IMG/VR virus record: IMGVR_UViG_3300046529_000389
Coordinates: 1-44,738 of that record
DNA from: a virus
DNA length: 44,738 nucleotides
Strand: one strand, 5' to 3'
Made by a program: the position numbers and the translations under genes. The notes below the pieces were generated by a model, which was not told where the DNA came from, did no database searches, and saw only the letters and a program-made list of their open reading frames with translations. Positions 33,836 through 42,437 of this stretch are shown in pieces. Every line of letters begins with the position of its first letter. Positions within the stretch are counted from its first letter, which is position 1.

Positions 33836-34125
33836 TGCCGCCCGACATTTGGGCGATTTTGGTGGGACTTGGAGGGCTAATCATTGGCGCAGTCGGCGTA
33901 CTTTCAAAGGCCCTCGATAAGGGGCTGTCAATTCGCGAGCATGAGGAATTTAGGAACAATATCAACAACAGGATTGACCAAGTCGTAAGGCAATACCAGC
34001 GCGACGATGATCATGTGTTGGAGCGCCTCACGCATCTGGAGCAAACGCGACCGACGACCGGAGAGCTAGAGGCAAGGATCAACACGCACCGCGATGAAAC
34101 ACGAAATACCCGGCCAATGCGATGA
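33835..34125 (+). CDS. membrane-anchored coiled-coil protein, possible inner spanin or lysis accessory (96 aa)
   Basis: One N-terminal membrane helix (about residues 6-26, IWAILVGLGGLIIGAVGVLS) and then a charged helical region to the C-terminus (FRNNINNRIDQVVRQYQRD, LERLTHLEQT). This topology is that of an inner-membrane spanin subunit or a similar membrane-tethered phage protein. No lipoprotein partner overlaps it, so the assignment is weak. The start overlaps the previous stop. Confidence 0.6.
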   Translation: MPPDIWAILVGLGGLIIGAVGVLSKALDKGLSIREHEEFRNNINNRIDQVVRQYQRDDDHVLERLTHLEQTRPTTGELEARINTHRDETRNTRPMR

Positions 34126-34703
34126 ATAACTTTCGCTTCGTTACGCATCTGGATACGTCGGCGGTGATGGCAACGCTGATGAAAACCATGCCCGCGAAGT
34201 GGAAGCCGGTCGAAGCGAGGGGCGAACTTAACAACGAGATGATCGGGCTGGGCGCATCGCTGGTTTTGCGCGGGCACGATGACATCACCAAAGAAAACTG
34301 GCTCGATGATTTGCCCGTCAAAGAGACCGCAGAGCTTCAGCCGTGGAAGTCGATGCAACGGCTGCTCGCCAAGGCGCGCGACATCATCATGGGCGAAGCG
34401 GCGGGGCAGCGTAACCTTTCGGGGGAGATGGCGCGGGCTATGATCTCGCGCCTTGATCCCGGCTCAAGCATCTTCTGGCATACCGATAACGGCCCCTATC
34501 ACGATCGCACCGTCCGCTTCCACGTTCCGCTCGTCACCAACCCCGGCTGCTTGATGTATTCGGGGCCGCAAGTGCAGCATATGGAAGTAGGTAGTCTTTG
34601 GTTTTTCAACAACAAGGTCAGGCACTCGGCGGCGAATTGGGGAATCCACTACCGCCTTCACCTTATCTTCGAGATGTACATCATCGAAAGCGTCATACAA
34701 TGA
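34122..34703 (+). CDS. aspartyl/asparaginyl beta-hydroxylase-like 2-oxoglutarate oxygenase (193 aa)
   Basis: An Fe(II)/2-oxoglutarate dioxygenase of the Asp/Asn hydroxylase type. Metal ligands are visible as HTD at 120-122 and the distal His in RHSAAN at about 168; the Arg in HYRLHL at about 178 should hold 2-oxoglutarate. VRFHVPLVTNPGCLMY (131-146) and EVGSLWFFNN (155-164) are typical of the fold. It probably hydroxylates a protein side chain, of host or virion. It is coupled (ATGA) to a GNAT acetyltransferase gene downstream. Confidence 0.85.
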   Translation: MNNFRFVTHLDTSAVMATLMKTMPAKWKPVEARGELNNEMIGLGASLVLRGHDDITKENWLDDLPVKETAELQPWKSMQRLLAKARDIIMGEAAGQRNLSGEMARAMISRLDPGSSIFWHTDNGPYHDRTVRFHVPLVTNPGCLMYSGPQVQHMEVGSLWFFNNKVRHSAANWGIHYRLHLIFEMYIIESVIQ

Positions 34704-35176
34704 AGGCAACGCGCTATCGCGTCTTTTGGGAACCGCTTGCGACCGTGCTTGATGATGGCCTAGCGGAACTTGTCTCGCTGCATTGGGATGAGGTCGGCGT
34801 TCATAAGCAGAAGATGCCGCTCGATTGTGATTGGGAGCGGTATGAGGAATTAGAAAAACTAGGGATATTGCGGATACTGGCGGCGCGCTCGGGCGATAAT
34901 CTCGTCGGCTATCACAGTCTGATGGTGATGCCGCATCTGCATTATCGCACGACCATGCACGCGATGAGCGATGCGATCTATGTGCTGCGCGAGCATCGCC
35001 GCAGCGGATTAGGCGTCGTCTTGATCGACAAGACGGAAGCCGATCTCGGAAAAGAATTGAAGAAGGTTCGCATCTGGTATCACGACAAAGCTAACCTCGA
35101 AATGCTGGGGCCGGTGCTGGCAAAGCGCGGCTACACCCACGTCGAAAACTGCTGGGATAAGATGGTGGAGGTTTAG
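34700..35176 (+). CDS. GNAT family N-acetyltransferase (158 aa)
   Basis: An acyl-CoA-dependent N-acetyltransferase. The central strand (LVGYHSLMVMPHLHY) is followed by the acetyl-CoA loop in HRRSGLGVVLIDKTE at about 99-113, where RRSGLG fits the R/Q-x-x-G-x-G/A motif. The C-terminal part KRGYTHVENCWDKMV is also typical. The substrate is unknown. ATG 34700 overlaps the oxygenase stop, so the two enzymes are co-expressed and may modify the same target. Confidence 0.85.
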   Translation: MKATRYRVFWEPLATVLDDGLAELVSLHWDEVGVHKQKMPLDCDWERYEELEKLGILRILAARSGDNLVGYHSLMVMPHLHYRTTMHAMSDAIYVLREHRRSGLGVVLIDKTEADLGKELKKVRIWYHDKANLEMLGPVLAKRGYTHVENCWDKMVEV

Positions 35177-35177
35177 C

Positions 35178-36434
35178 ATGGGCATTGTTGCGGGCCTCGC
35201 GGGTGCGGCGGCAGCGGCCTCTCTCGGCTCTACCGTCTCAGGCGCTTTTAGCGGCGGCGGCGGCGGGTCGGCCCCTGCTCAGTCCTATGGTGGGTATTCC
35301 ACAAGCGCCCCGCCTCCCTATCAGCTAGGGGGGCAGGCCCGTGCGGACTTGCTTTACAACGATCAATTTAATGCTTTGGCATTAGGAGCGCAGCAACAGC
35401 AAGGGGCGACCGCGCCCTATTGGGCGAACTATCTGGCAAATATCAGCAACACGCCGGGCACCAGTCTTGCCAACCAAGGCGCGAACATCGCTGCGACCAA
35501 CACCTTGCAGAATACCCTGCCGCAAGCCTATGGCGGGGCAAATATGATGTACGGGCTGGCACAGCAGGCGATGCCTTACGGGGCGGCGGGCATCGGCAGC
35601 GCGCAGCAGGGTTTGAACTATGCCAATCAAGGCATGGGGCTGGCGGGACAAGTGGCAAACACCGCCTTCGACCCGCAAAGCGCACTCTACGCCCGAACGC
35701 AGCAGCAAGTGCAAGACCAGGCTAACGCTATTAATGCGATGTACGGTTTATCGCAATCTCCCTACGGCGCGGGCGTCGCCAATCAAGCGATGAGCAATTT
35801 CAACATTGATTGGCAGAACCAGCAATTACAGCGCCAGTTACAAGGATCGCAAGCCTATCAAGGGGCGCTGGCGGGGTACGGTGGCGCGCAGCAGGGCTAC
35901 TCCAACGCGGAAGCGGGCTACGGCAATATGGTGAACGCGATAGGCAAGGGCGTGTCAGGTGCCTACGATCTCAATACGGGTGCGGCGCAACAAGCGGCGA
36001 GCAACTTGGCGTTGCCGTATCAGACAGCCATCGGGCAGCAGCAGAATTATGGCAACCAACTCAATGCCTATAATCAGGGCTTTGCGGGCATGTACGGCCT
36101 TGATGCAACAACGGCGAACATGCTTCAGAATTATTTGGCCCTCGGCCAGCAGGGCGGACAAGGCGCGGTGAATGCGGCGTCTGTCAACCAAGCGGGGCAA
36201 AATCAATACTTCGGGCAGCAGCAGACACTTGGCGCAGGAACGGGCGCGGCCATTCAAGGCATTGGCAACACCCTCAGTAGCCCGACCATTCAAGGCTCTC
36301 TGAGCAACCTCTTTGGCGGGCAACCCTCTACCTATGCGCCCGGTAGTCAATCGTATGGCTACTATTCCAACCCCAATACCTACTATGACCCGTCCACGGT
36401 AAACATACCGGGCCAAACCGCAACACCGTATTAA
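35178..36434 (+). CDS. internal virion / ejection-type protein, Gln/Gly/Tyr-rich (418 aa)
   Basis: A low-complexity protein rich in Gln, Gly, Ala, Asn and Tyr (SAQQGLNYANQGMGLAGQVA; GYGGAQQGYSNAEAGYGN). The composition and position fit a podovirus ejection protein (P22 gp7/gp20/gp16 type) that leaves the capsid with DNA. The N-terminus MGIVAGLAGAAAAASLGSTV is hydrophobic and could insert in a membrane. No enzymatic motif. A short spacer separates it from the next, similar protein. Confidence 0.65.
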   Translation: MGIVAGLAGAAAAASLGSTVSGAFSGGGGGSAPAQSYGGYSTSAPPPYQLGGQARADLLYNDQFNALALGAQQQQGATAPYWANYLANISNTPGTSLANQGANIAATNTLQNTLPQAYGGANMMYGLAQQAMPYGAAGIGSAQQGLNYANQGMGLAGQVANTAFDPQSALYARTQQQVQDQANAINAMYGLSQSPYGAGVANQAMSNFNIDWQNQQLQRQLQGSQAYQGALAGYGGAQQGYSNAEAGYGNMVNAIGKGVSGAYDLNTGAAQQAASNLALPYQTAIGQQQNYGNQLNAYNQGFAGMYGLDATTANMLQNYLALGQQGGQGAVNAASVNQAGQNQYFGQQQTLGAGTGAAIQGIGNTLSSPTIQGSLSNLFGGQPSTYAPGSQSYGYYSNPNTYYDPSTVNIPGQTATPY

Positions 36435-36446
36435 GGGGGGATTAGG

Positions 36447-38141
36447 ATGAGACTCAGCCCGGCCTTCCTATCCTCCATCTATCCCGGCTACATGCACGCC
36501 CAGGCGTTGCAAAGCCAGACCGATGAGCAGCGGGCGCGCGCTCTTTTGCAGGCGCGATATGCGCAGCCCGTCTCGACGGGCGGGGTCGATCTCTCCCAAT
36601 TCTTTACCGACCCAGGCGCGGCGACGATGGGCGCGATGCAGGGGCAGCAAGGCGGTCAGCAGCCGGGAGGATTACCCCAGCAAGTTCCTGGCGCAGGCCC
36701 ACCCGGAGGTCCACCCGCTCCCGCTCCTTCCACCGGCTTCGCAGGGGGCGCTGGGGCGCCAAGTCAAGGCCCCGGCCTGCCGCCCCAAGTCGCCGCCTCT
36801 CCCCCGTCAGCGCCCCTCCCTGGCGCTGGCGTGATGGGCGGGCCTTTGGCGGGTGGAGCGGCACGGCCCCCGGTTATGCTGGCGCAAACGGGGGGAGGAA
36901 TGCCGCCTGCCGCGCCCCCGCCCGGCATGGGCGTGCCGCCGCAGGTCGCCCCTTCGCCGATGGGAGCGCCGCCGCCTGCCCCCGGCATGGGGCAACCCGG
37001 CATGGGGCAACCCGGCATGGGGCAACCCGGCATGGGGCAGGGACAGCCGCGCCAGTTCAACGCCGCCGCCGCGTTCCAAGCCTTACGGCGCAATCCAGCA
37101 AATGCAGGCGTGCCCGACGAGGCGCTTTTGCAATATGTGCGGCAATTCCAGCAAACGATGACGGCGGGGCAAATTACGCCCTATGAGCAAGCGGAACTTG
37201 CGCAGCGCAATCAGATTTCGCCCTACCAGCAAGCGGAACTTGCGCGGAGCAAGCAGCAAGATGAAGAACACAAACGGGAGTTCGGAATCACCTCTGGGCT
37301 GGAATCCCGGCGCATTAAGGATGCAGAACAACATCAAGACGTGATCCTAATGCAGGATCAAGGAAACAATAATCATACGTATCGCTACAATATAGCCACA
37401 GGCAAATCGACCGAAATGGATACTCAGACGCCCTACGCTCCGTCAGGGGCGTCTACCAAAATGGGAACGTCGGGACAGCCCCGGAGTGCCCCCGCGATGG
37501 CGGTCAAGAAATTCATGGAAGAACATCCGGACGCGACAGCAGACGACATTGCCAATTTTGGCGCGGCCTATGGAGCTAAGGTTAAGACGGCGCGCGACTT
37601 CGCGACCGGGCAGCAAGGCAATGGCGTTAAAGCCATACAAACTGTTTTGCAGCATTTTGACGTGGTGCAGCAAGCCGCCGACGCGCTCGGCTCAACCGAT
37701 ATTCAGGTGCAGAACCGCGCCCGGCAGTTCTGGCAGAAACAATTCGGTTCCCCGCTTCCGACCAACTTCTCTGCACTGAAGCAGATTGTTGGTTCTGAAA
37801 TAATCAAGGCGGTTGTCGCGGGCGGCGGCGGCGTGACGGAGCGCGCAGAAGCGGAAACTTATTTATCAAACTGGAACTCTCCCGCTCAAACCGCAGGCGT
37901 CTTAGGCGAGTATGAACAACTCATGGCGGGCCAATTAAACGGGCTGCGGATGCAATATGAATCGGGATCGGGACTTGACGATTTTGACCAGCGCCTACGG
38001 CTAAACGACAAGACCCTGGATGTTATGAAAAAGCACGGGTATGTCTCTGGCGGCAGCGGAGGAACAGGCGGCGCAGCGGCGGGCGGCGGTGGATCAGCGC
38101 CAGCGGCGCCCTCGAATAAACCCACAATTAGCAACTGGTGA
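36447..38141 (+). CDS. internal virion-type protein with Pro/Gly/Met-rich repeats (564 aa)
   Basis: Residues about 70-195 are almost only Pro, Gly, Ala, Met and Gln, including a tandem GMGQP repeat, so this part is disordered. Residues about 240-275 hold two copies of a (S/T)PYxQAELAx(R/S) repeat. The rest is helical. Like the gene before it, it fits an ejection protein. The start is ATG 36447 behind GGGGGGATTAGG. Confidence 0.65.
   Translation: MRLSPAFLSSIYPGYMHAQALQSQTDEQRARALLQARYAQPVSTGGVDLSQFFTDPGAATMGAMQGQQGGQQPGGLPQQVPGAGPPGGPPAPAPSTGFAGGAGAPSQGPGLPPQVAASPPSAPLPGAGVMGGPLAGGAARPPVMLAQTGGGMPPAAPPPGMGVPPQVAPSPMGAPPPAPGMGQPGMGQPGMGQPGMGQGQPRQFNAAAAFQALRRNPANAGVPDEALLQYVRQFQQTMTAGQITPYEQAELAQRNQISPYQQAELARSKQQDEEHKREFGITSGLESRRIKDAEQHQDVILMQDQGNNNHTYRYNIATGKSTEMDTQTPYAPSGASTKMGTSGQPRSAPAMAVKKFMEEHPDATADDIANFGAAYGAKVKTARDFATGQQGNGVKAIQTVLQHFDVVQQAADALGSTDIQVQNRARQFWQKQFGSPLPTNFSALKQIVGSEIIKAVVAGGGGVTERAEAETYLSNWNSPAQTAGVLGEYEQLMAGQLNGLRMQYESGSGLDDFDQRLRLNDKTLDVMKKHGYVSGGSGGTGGAAAGGGGSAPAAPSNKPTISNW
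36984..37043. repeat. 15-bp tandem repeat GGCATGGGGCAACCC, four copies
   Basis: Three perfect copies and a diverged fourth lie head to tail and encode GMGQP repeats in the internal virion protein. The unit is a multiple of three, so copy number can change without a frameshift. Confidence 0.9.
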
Positions 38142-38145
38142 TTTC

Positions 38146-39459
38146 TTGCCTCGCGATATCACCATCACATTCGGCGACGGCTCATCGCACATTTATAAAG
38201 GTGCGCCGGATGACATCACGCCCGAGATGGTGCAACAGCGTGCCGCAACTGAGTTCTCGGGCCAGCAGATAACCAATATTGATGGCGGGCGTAATTCGCT
38301 TGCACAGATTCCCGCGTCAGACATTGATCGGGCGCGCTCGAAGATCGGCGGCGCTTTCGTCGGCGCAGGCAAGGCGCTTGGTGAAGACATCGGCAATATG
38401 GCGGGCGGCATTTGGGATACTGTAAAGATTCCCGGTCGGGTTGCCAATATGCCGTCTATGCCATTTGCGCCGGAAAAGATTGATCCGATAGCGCCGCAGG
38501 ATTTGCCCGAGGCGGCTCGTAGCGTCGCTGGGCTTATGTCGGTTGGTGGGGGTGGAGTTGGCCCAACTACGGCTGTACGCGCGGCAGCGGAAGGTGCGCG
38601 CGGCATTGGTGAGGCTGGCGGCGCCATAGCTCGCTATGGCGTGGCGAAGCCTATCGGCGCGGCTGTGGCTCCCCCGATTAATCTCGTCAAGAACGCTATA
38701 GGCACTGAGGCAAAGGCGACAACGGCGGAAGTCGCGCGCCAAGCGACCGAAGGCATCGGCACATTGATGAAAGAGCCTGAAGGAGTCGTCGCGACCCATA
38801 AGGCGTTTACCGACATCACCGCAGGCAAGCCAAATGCGACGGTCTTAAACCTTAAGAAAACGCCGTCTGAAGCGGTTGTCGCCGCTGCCGCGCGGGCATC
38901 GGATGAGGAAAGGAAGGCGCTCGCCGCCATGAACGCGGCGGATAAACAACTGAAGCAGGCAAAGGCGAGCCTCGCGAGGGCAGAGAATACGAAAGGCGCC
39001 GACCCCATGAAACTTGCGGGCTTTAGGGGCGAAGTCAGCCGCGCGCAAGTGAGGGCGACCCAGGCGAGCAAGGCGCATGACGCGGCGGTGAGCGAACAAG
39101 TCAACCGCACCAACATCCTTGAAGGCGCGCAAAAAGACATGACGCCAGAGGAAATTCAGAGCGCCAAGGACGCGGCAGACAAAACTATCGAGAATCTAGA
39201 TAAGCTACGCTCTGACATCACCGCGCAAAACGCGCCAGTCGCCAAGATAGCAACTGCGGGAAAGAAGATTTTCGCAGAGCTTCACCGCAAGAATTTTATT
39301 AATAAGGAGCAACTTACAGAGCTTGAAGGCAAGGTCAACACGATGCAAAAGCAAACGAGGGACACGGCAACAGCGCGCAGGCGGTTATTCTGGATAATGG
39401 CCGGAATCGGTGGGTTGACATCAGTTCCCTATTCCGTGCGCCGGTTTTTGCAGCCATGA
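38146..39459 (+). CDS. coiled-coil internal virion-type protein, likely TTG start (437 aa)
   Basis: The N-terminus PRDITITFGDGSSHIYKGAP with DDITPEMVQQRAATEF is a small beta domain seen at the start of many phage virion proteins. Residues about 60-230 are Ala/Gly-rich and amphipathic; about 250-370 form a long coiled coil (EERKALAAMNAADKQLKQAK; RAQVRATQASKAHDAAVSEQ). The C-terminus has one hydrophobic segment (LFWIMAGIGGLTSVPY). TTG 38146 follows the previous stop by four bases and is preceded by GGTGAT; ATG 38041 would create a 101-base overlap. Probably the third ejection protein. Confidence 0.65.
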   Translation: MPRDITITFGDGSSHIYKGAPDDITPEMVQQRAATEFSGQQITNIDGGRNSLAQIPASDIDRARSKIGGAFVGAGKALGEDIGNMAGGIWDTVKIPGRVANMPSMPFAPEKIDPIAPQDLPEAARSVAGLMSVGGGGVGPTTAVRAAAEGARGIGEAGGAIARYGVAKPIGAAVAPPINLVKNAIGTEAKATTAEVARQATEGIGTLMKEPEGVVATHKAFTDITAGKPNATVLNLKKTPSEAVVAAAARASDEERKALAAMNAADKQLKQAKASLARAENTKGADPMKLAGFRGEVSRAQVRATQASKAHDAAVSEQVNRTNILEGAQKDMTPEEIQSAKDAADKTIENLDKLRSDITAQNAPVAKIATAGKKIFAELHRKNFINKEQLTELEGKVNTMQKQTRDTATARRRLFWIMAGIGGLTSVPYSVRRFLQP

Positions 39460-40775
39460 AGCTGCTTTGCGTTGATACGTTTGGGGAATGTGCGCTCGGC
39501 TGGCTCATGCAGTGTCAAGACGCGGGCCATCAGGTGCGCTGGTATATAGCGGAAGCCAAGAACCGGCATATCGGCGACGGTATCATTCGCAAGGTGGACG
39601 ATTGGCACGATCATATGGGCTGGGCGGATATTGTTTTCACGCCCGACAACCTCAAGTTCCTCAAAGAGTTAGATGCATGGCGCAAGCGTGATGCGCACAA
39701 GATCATTCTTGCCCCCTCGCAAGAGGTAGCGTCGTGGGAAACGGATCGGCTCAAGGGCATGGCGGTCATGCGCAAGGCGGGGATTGAGATACCCGATTGT
39801 AAAGAGTTCTCGGACTACGATCAGGCGATCAAGCACGTCACCAAAGAGATGCGCCCATTTGTCTCCAAGCCATGCGGCGACGAAACCGATAAGAGCCTGT
39901 CTTATGTCGGCAAGACGCCCAAGGATTTAATCTTTAAGTTGAGCAAGTGGAAGCAGCAGCAAAAGCTAAAAGGCAAGTTCCTGTTGCAAGAGAAGATCAA
40001 AGGCGTTGAGGCAGCGGTCGGCGCATGGTTTGGCCCGGCTGGCTTTACCGGAGGATGGGAGGAAAATTTCGAGTTCAAGAAGATCATGGCGGGCGATCTC
40101 GGCGTGAATTGCGGAGAAGCCGGAACCGTCATGAGATATGTGGCGAAATCAAAACTAGCCGACATGGTTTTAAAGCCTATCGAGGATGAGCTTCACCGGC
40201 TCGATTATGTCGGCAACATCGACGTGAATTGCATCATTGACGAGGATGGCAAGCCGTGGCCCTTGGAGTTCACCTGTCGCCCTGGCTGGCCGAGTTATCT
40301 TATCCAAGCGTCACTTCTAGAAGGCGATCCGCTCGAATGGTTGGCCGATCTATGGGAGGGGAAGAAGTTAGATTGTTTCCGCTTAGATGAGGTTGCTGTC
40401 GGCTTCGTTTTGGCGACTGCGGATTTCCCACATAGTCACATGACGCAAAGGGAAGTTGTAGGATTTCCTATCTGGGGATTAGACGAGATACGTAGTGCGG
40501 ATGTCATGCTCTGCCAAGCAATGAAGGGAACGGCGCCTTATGAAGTGGGCGGTAGCATCGTCTACGGTCCATCGCTCGTCACGGCGGGGGATTACGTGGC
40601 AGTAGTAACAGGCACGGCAGGAACGGTTCACGATGCGCGCAGGAAGGCACAGACAGCGTTAGGCAAAATTGAGATTCCGTGTTCGCCGTTCTGGCGAGAC
40701 GACATCGGGGAGAAACTTCAATGGGAACTTCCAGAAATTAGGCAGCATGGTTTTGCAGTTGGACTGGAATATTAG
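39456..40775 (+). CDS. PurD-like ATP-grasp ligase (439 aa)
   Basis: An ATP-grasp fold close in layout to phosphoribosylamine-glycine ligase (PurD). Phosphate-binding Lys lies in FVSKPCGDETDKSL (135-148), adenine-side residues in FLLQEKIKGVEAAVGAWF (175-192), and metal-binding Glu in PLEFTCRPGWPSYLIQ (269-284). In PurD the last motif is E-x-N-x-R-x-G-D-P-E; here it reads CRPGWPS, so a normal PurD reaction is doubtful. It may ligate an amine or amino acid to a carboxylate on a protein or metabolite. Its start overlaps the previous stop, and a homing-type HNH gene follows. Confidence 0.8.
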   Translation: MKLLCVDTFGECALGWLMQCQDAGHQVRWYIAEAKNRHIGDGIIRKVDDWHDHMGWADIVFTPDNLKFLKELDAWRKRDAHKIILAPSQEVASWETDRLKGMAVMRKAGIEIPDCKEFSDYDQAIKHVTKEMRPFVSKPCGDETDKSLSYVGKTPKDLIFKLSKWKQQQKLKGKFLLQEKIKGVEAAVGAWFGPAGFTGGWEENFEFKKIMAGDLGVNCGEAGTVMRYVAKSKLADMVLKPIEDELHRLDYVGNIDVNCIIDEDGKPWPLEFTCRPGWPSYLIQASLLEGDPLEWLADLWEGKKLDCFRLDEVAVGFVLATADFPHSHMTQREVVGFPIWGLDEIRSADVMLCQAMKGTAPYEVGGSIVYGPSLVTAGDYVAVVTGTAGTVHDARRKAQTALGKIEIPCSPFWRDDIGEKLQWELPEIRQHGFAVGLEY

Positions 40776-40784
40776 GGGCCCCTT

Positions 40785-41288
40785 ATGTTGATGCACAAAG
40801 AACTTACCGAGATTCTTAATTACGATCCTGCTACTGGTATTTTTACGTGGGCAAAGGCTCGGAGCAACTGCATTAAGCAAGGCCAGATAGCTGGTACAGC
40901 GAGGGCGGATGGCAGATGGGTTATCCGTGTTGGGAGGCTCTATTTAAGAAGCAGGCTTGCCTTCTTATATATGAAGGGGCGCTGGCCCAGCGAAGAGATT
41001 GATCATATAGATAGGAATGGAGCTAATGATGCGTGGGTAAATTTGAGAGAGGCGTCGCGGAATCAAAATGAGGCCAATAAATCAAATGACAATCGTGCAA
41101 TGTATCGCGGCGTATATCACCGTCCTGACAAAAAAACGAAGCAATGGGCTGCGCGCATTAAGATTGATGGTAAGGAAAAATATTTAGGATATTTTTTGAC
41201 ATCGAAAGAGGCGGCGTGTGTGTATGACGAGGCGGCAAAACTAGAGTTTGGTGAGTTCGCATCCTTGAATTTTCCGTCCGGCGTCTAG
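40785..41288 (+). CDS. HNH endonuclease with C-terminal AP2 DNA-binding domain (167 aa)
   Basis: A free-standing homing endonuclease. The HNH core is EEIDHIDRNGANDAWVNLRE at about 70-89 with RNQNEANK after it. The AP2 domain runs from about 105 to 165: YRGVYHRPDKKTKQWAARI, then KYLGYFLTSKEAACVYDEAA and FGEFASLNFP. The gene is AT-richer than its neighbours, which suggests recent entry. It lies in the same direction as the virion genes, between the ATP-grasp gene and a small gene whose ATG follows its stop directly. Confidence 0.9.
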   Translation: MLMHKELTEILNYDPATGIFTWAKARSNCIKQGQIAGTARADGRWVIRVGRLYLRSRLAFLYMKGRWPSEEIDHIDRNGANDAWVNLREASRNQNEANKSNDNRAMYRGVYHRPDKKTKQWAARIKIDGKEKYLGYFLTSKEAACVYDEAAKLEFGEFASLNFPSGV

Positions 41289-41561
41289 ATGACATCGCAA
41301 TTCGATACGATTGCCAATCTCCTGACCGAAGGGACGCAGCTTGCGCTAGAGGAACATCTAGCAACGCTGCGAATGGACAATCCGGTTGAGGGCGAGAACT
41401 ATATCAAGATCAAGGCCATGAAAAGCAAAGCGGCTTCCGACATCCTCGCCATCCGGGCGCGCGTCGATAGTCAGTCTCTCAAGGGGCGCAACCTTGACCG
41501 CCTCGGAAGTGTGTTAAAGCAAGTGAGGGAATGGACGCCCAAGGCGAGCGAAGCTAATTAA
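41289..41561 (+). CDS. hypothetical protein ending the late operon (90 aa)
   Basis: Unrecognised helical, charged protein (MKSKAASDILAIRARVDSQS). It starts right after the HNH stop and is the last rightward gene; its stop overlaps the stop of the convergent leftward unit at 41558. The size and helical nature could fit a small terminase subunit, but nothing specific supports that. Confidence 0.6.
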   Translation: MTSQFDTIANLLTEGTQLALEEHLATLRMDNPVEGENYIKIKAMKSKAASDILAIRARVDSQSLKGRNLDRLGSVLKQVREWTPKASEAN

Positions 41562-41674
41562 CTCCGTCTACTGATTGATCTGATGAGAACGCAGAGAATG
41601 AGATTAGTCGGGATCATCCCAAACACGACGGCCCCAATAATCTGCATGGCGACGCCTGCGGATAAGTGATCCAT
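41558..41674 (-). CDS. small membrane protein, end of right minus-strand operon (38 aa)
   Basis: One hydrophobic helix, MQIIGAVVFGMIPTNLILCV (residues about 10-29), with a basic end (RSISRRS). AGGAAGGG lies before the ATG at 41674. Its last bases overlap the 3' end of the rightward gene at 41289-41561. It is too short for most gene finders, but codon spacing and ribosome binding site support it. Confidence 0.55.
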   Translation of the reverse strand: MDHLSAGVAMQIIGAVVFGMIPTNLILCVLIRSISRRS

Positions 41675-41685
41675 GCGTTCCCTTC

Positions 41686-41928
41686 CTATCGCTCTACTTT
41701 GCGAGATAGCCACTGAGCGCCTAGCGTCAGTAACCCGATGCCTCGTATAGCGTCGGTGTCGCCGCCCCAGCCGAAAACTTGGGGTTCGCCATCATCATTG
41801 AGCAACACGCAGACCCCGGCCACTATCTCGCCGAACTTACCTTCGCGCGTCTGCTTCGCCAGCGCCTCAATGAGAGCAGGAATGTCTTGCAGGTTTCCGG
41901 TCAGCTTGACCACTTTTAGGTCTGCCAT
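41686..41928 (-). CDS. hypothetical protein (80 aa)
   Basis: Unrecognised alpha/beta protein beginning MADLKVVKLTGNLQDIPALI. A GG(x)GG(x)D segment lies at about 54-58. AGGGAAGG precedes its ATG. It is part of the leftward right-hand module; no motif gives its role. Confidence 0.6.
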   Translation of the reverse strand: MADLKVVKLTGNLQDIPALIEALAKQTREGKFGEIVAGVCVLLNDDGEPQVFGWGGDTDAIRGIGLLTLGAQWLSRKVER

Positions 41929-41938
41929 GTGGCCTTCC

Positions 41939-42121
41939 CTATTCCTTCATTGGAGAATGCTTTGCGAGTGCGCGGATTTTATGCCGCTCATAATCAGCGA
42001 CGGCTGCATGAAGTTCGCAGATGCCGCTAAAAACCGGCTTGGCCTCCATAGGCGCTTCGTCAATCATTCTGTTGAGACGGCGCAACTCGCGCCTTGCGTT
42101 CCGGTATTCTTGCTCGGTCAT
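41939..42121 (-). CDS. hypothetical helical protein (60 aa)
   Basis: A basic, mostly helical small protein (EYRNARRELRRLNRMIDEAP). The start has GAAGGG upstream but lies about 60 bases inside the 3' end of the preceding gene in another frame. Both frames look coding, and the long overlap is unusual even for this compact genome. Confidence 0.55.
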   Translation of the reverse strand: MTEQEYRNARRELRRLNRMIDEAPMEAKPVFSGICELHAAVADYERHKIRALAKHSPMKE

Positions 42122-42287
42122 CGCTTGGCCCTTCTTTAATTGCAGCGTCGATGGTTGCTGCTGCGGTTTTAAGCGCGGCGCGGTATCCCCTGGCGTAAGG
42201 ATCGTTCTCGCCCTTCACTAAGGTCATCAAGTCGCGGCATATCTTTTTTGCGCGACGCAACCCATAAACATCGATTCCTGACATCAT
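42060..42287 (-). CDS. hypothetical protein (75 aa)
   Basis: Begins MMSGIDVYGLRRAKKICRDL and has a helical segment GYRAALKTAAATIDAAIKEG. The ATG at 42287 overlaps the stop of the membrane protein upstream (ATGA). Function unknown. The last 20 codons overlap the next gene. Confidence 0.6.
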   Translation of the reverse strand: MMSGIDVYGLRRAKKICRDLMTLVKGENDPYARGYRAALKTAAATIDAAIKEGPSDDRARIPERKARVAPSQQND

Positions 42288-42436
42288 GGGTCGCACCAAA
42301 GCCCGACAATGCCGGTTAAGAACAGCACTAACCCAAGCACTAACCCAATGAAGTCGCCAGTAGCAATAACAACGCCGCTAATGAGCATACATATAATGCT
42401 CATCAATTGGGTTGCCGTCAGCGGGTGCCCTTCCAC
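42284..42436 (-). CDS. small membrane protein, GTG start (50 aa)
   Basis: Two hydrophobic stretches, residues about 11-27 and 28-47 (GVVIATGDFIGLVLGLVLFL), so one or two membrane helices. GTG 42436 is preceded by GGAGGAATGAC, where the TGA is the stop of the upstream HTH gene. The stop overlaps the next ATG. Function unknown. Confidence 0.5.
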   Translation of the reverse strand: MEGHPLTATQLMSIICMLISGVVIATGDFIGLVLGLVLFLTGIVGLWCDP

Positions 42437-42437
42437 G

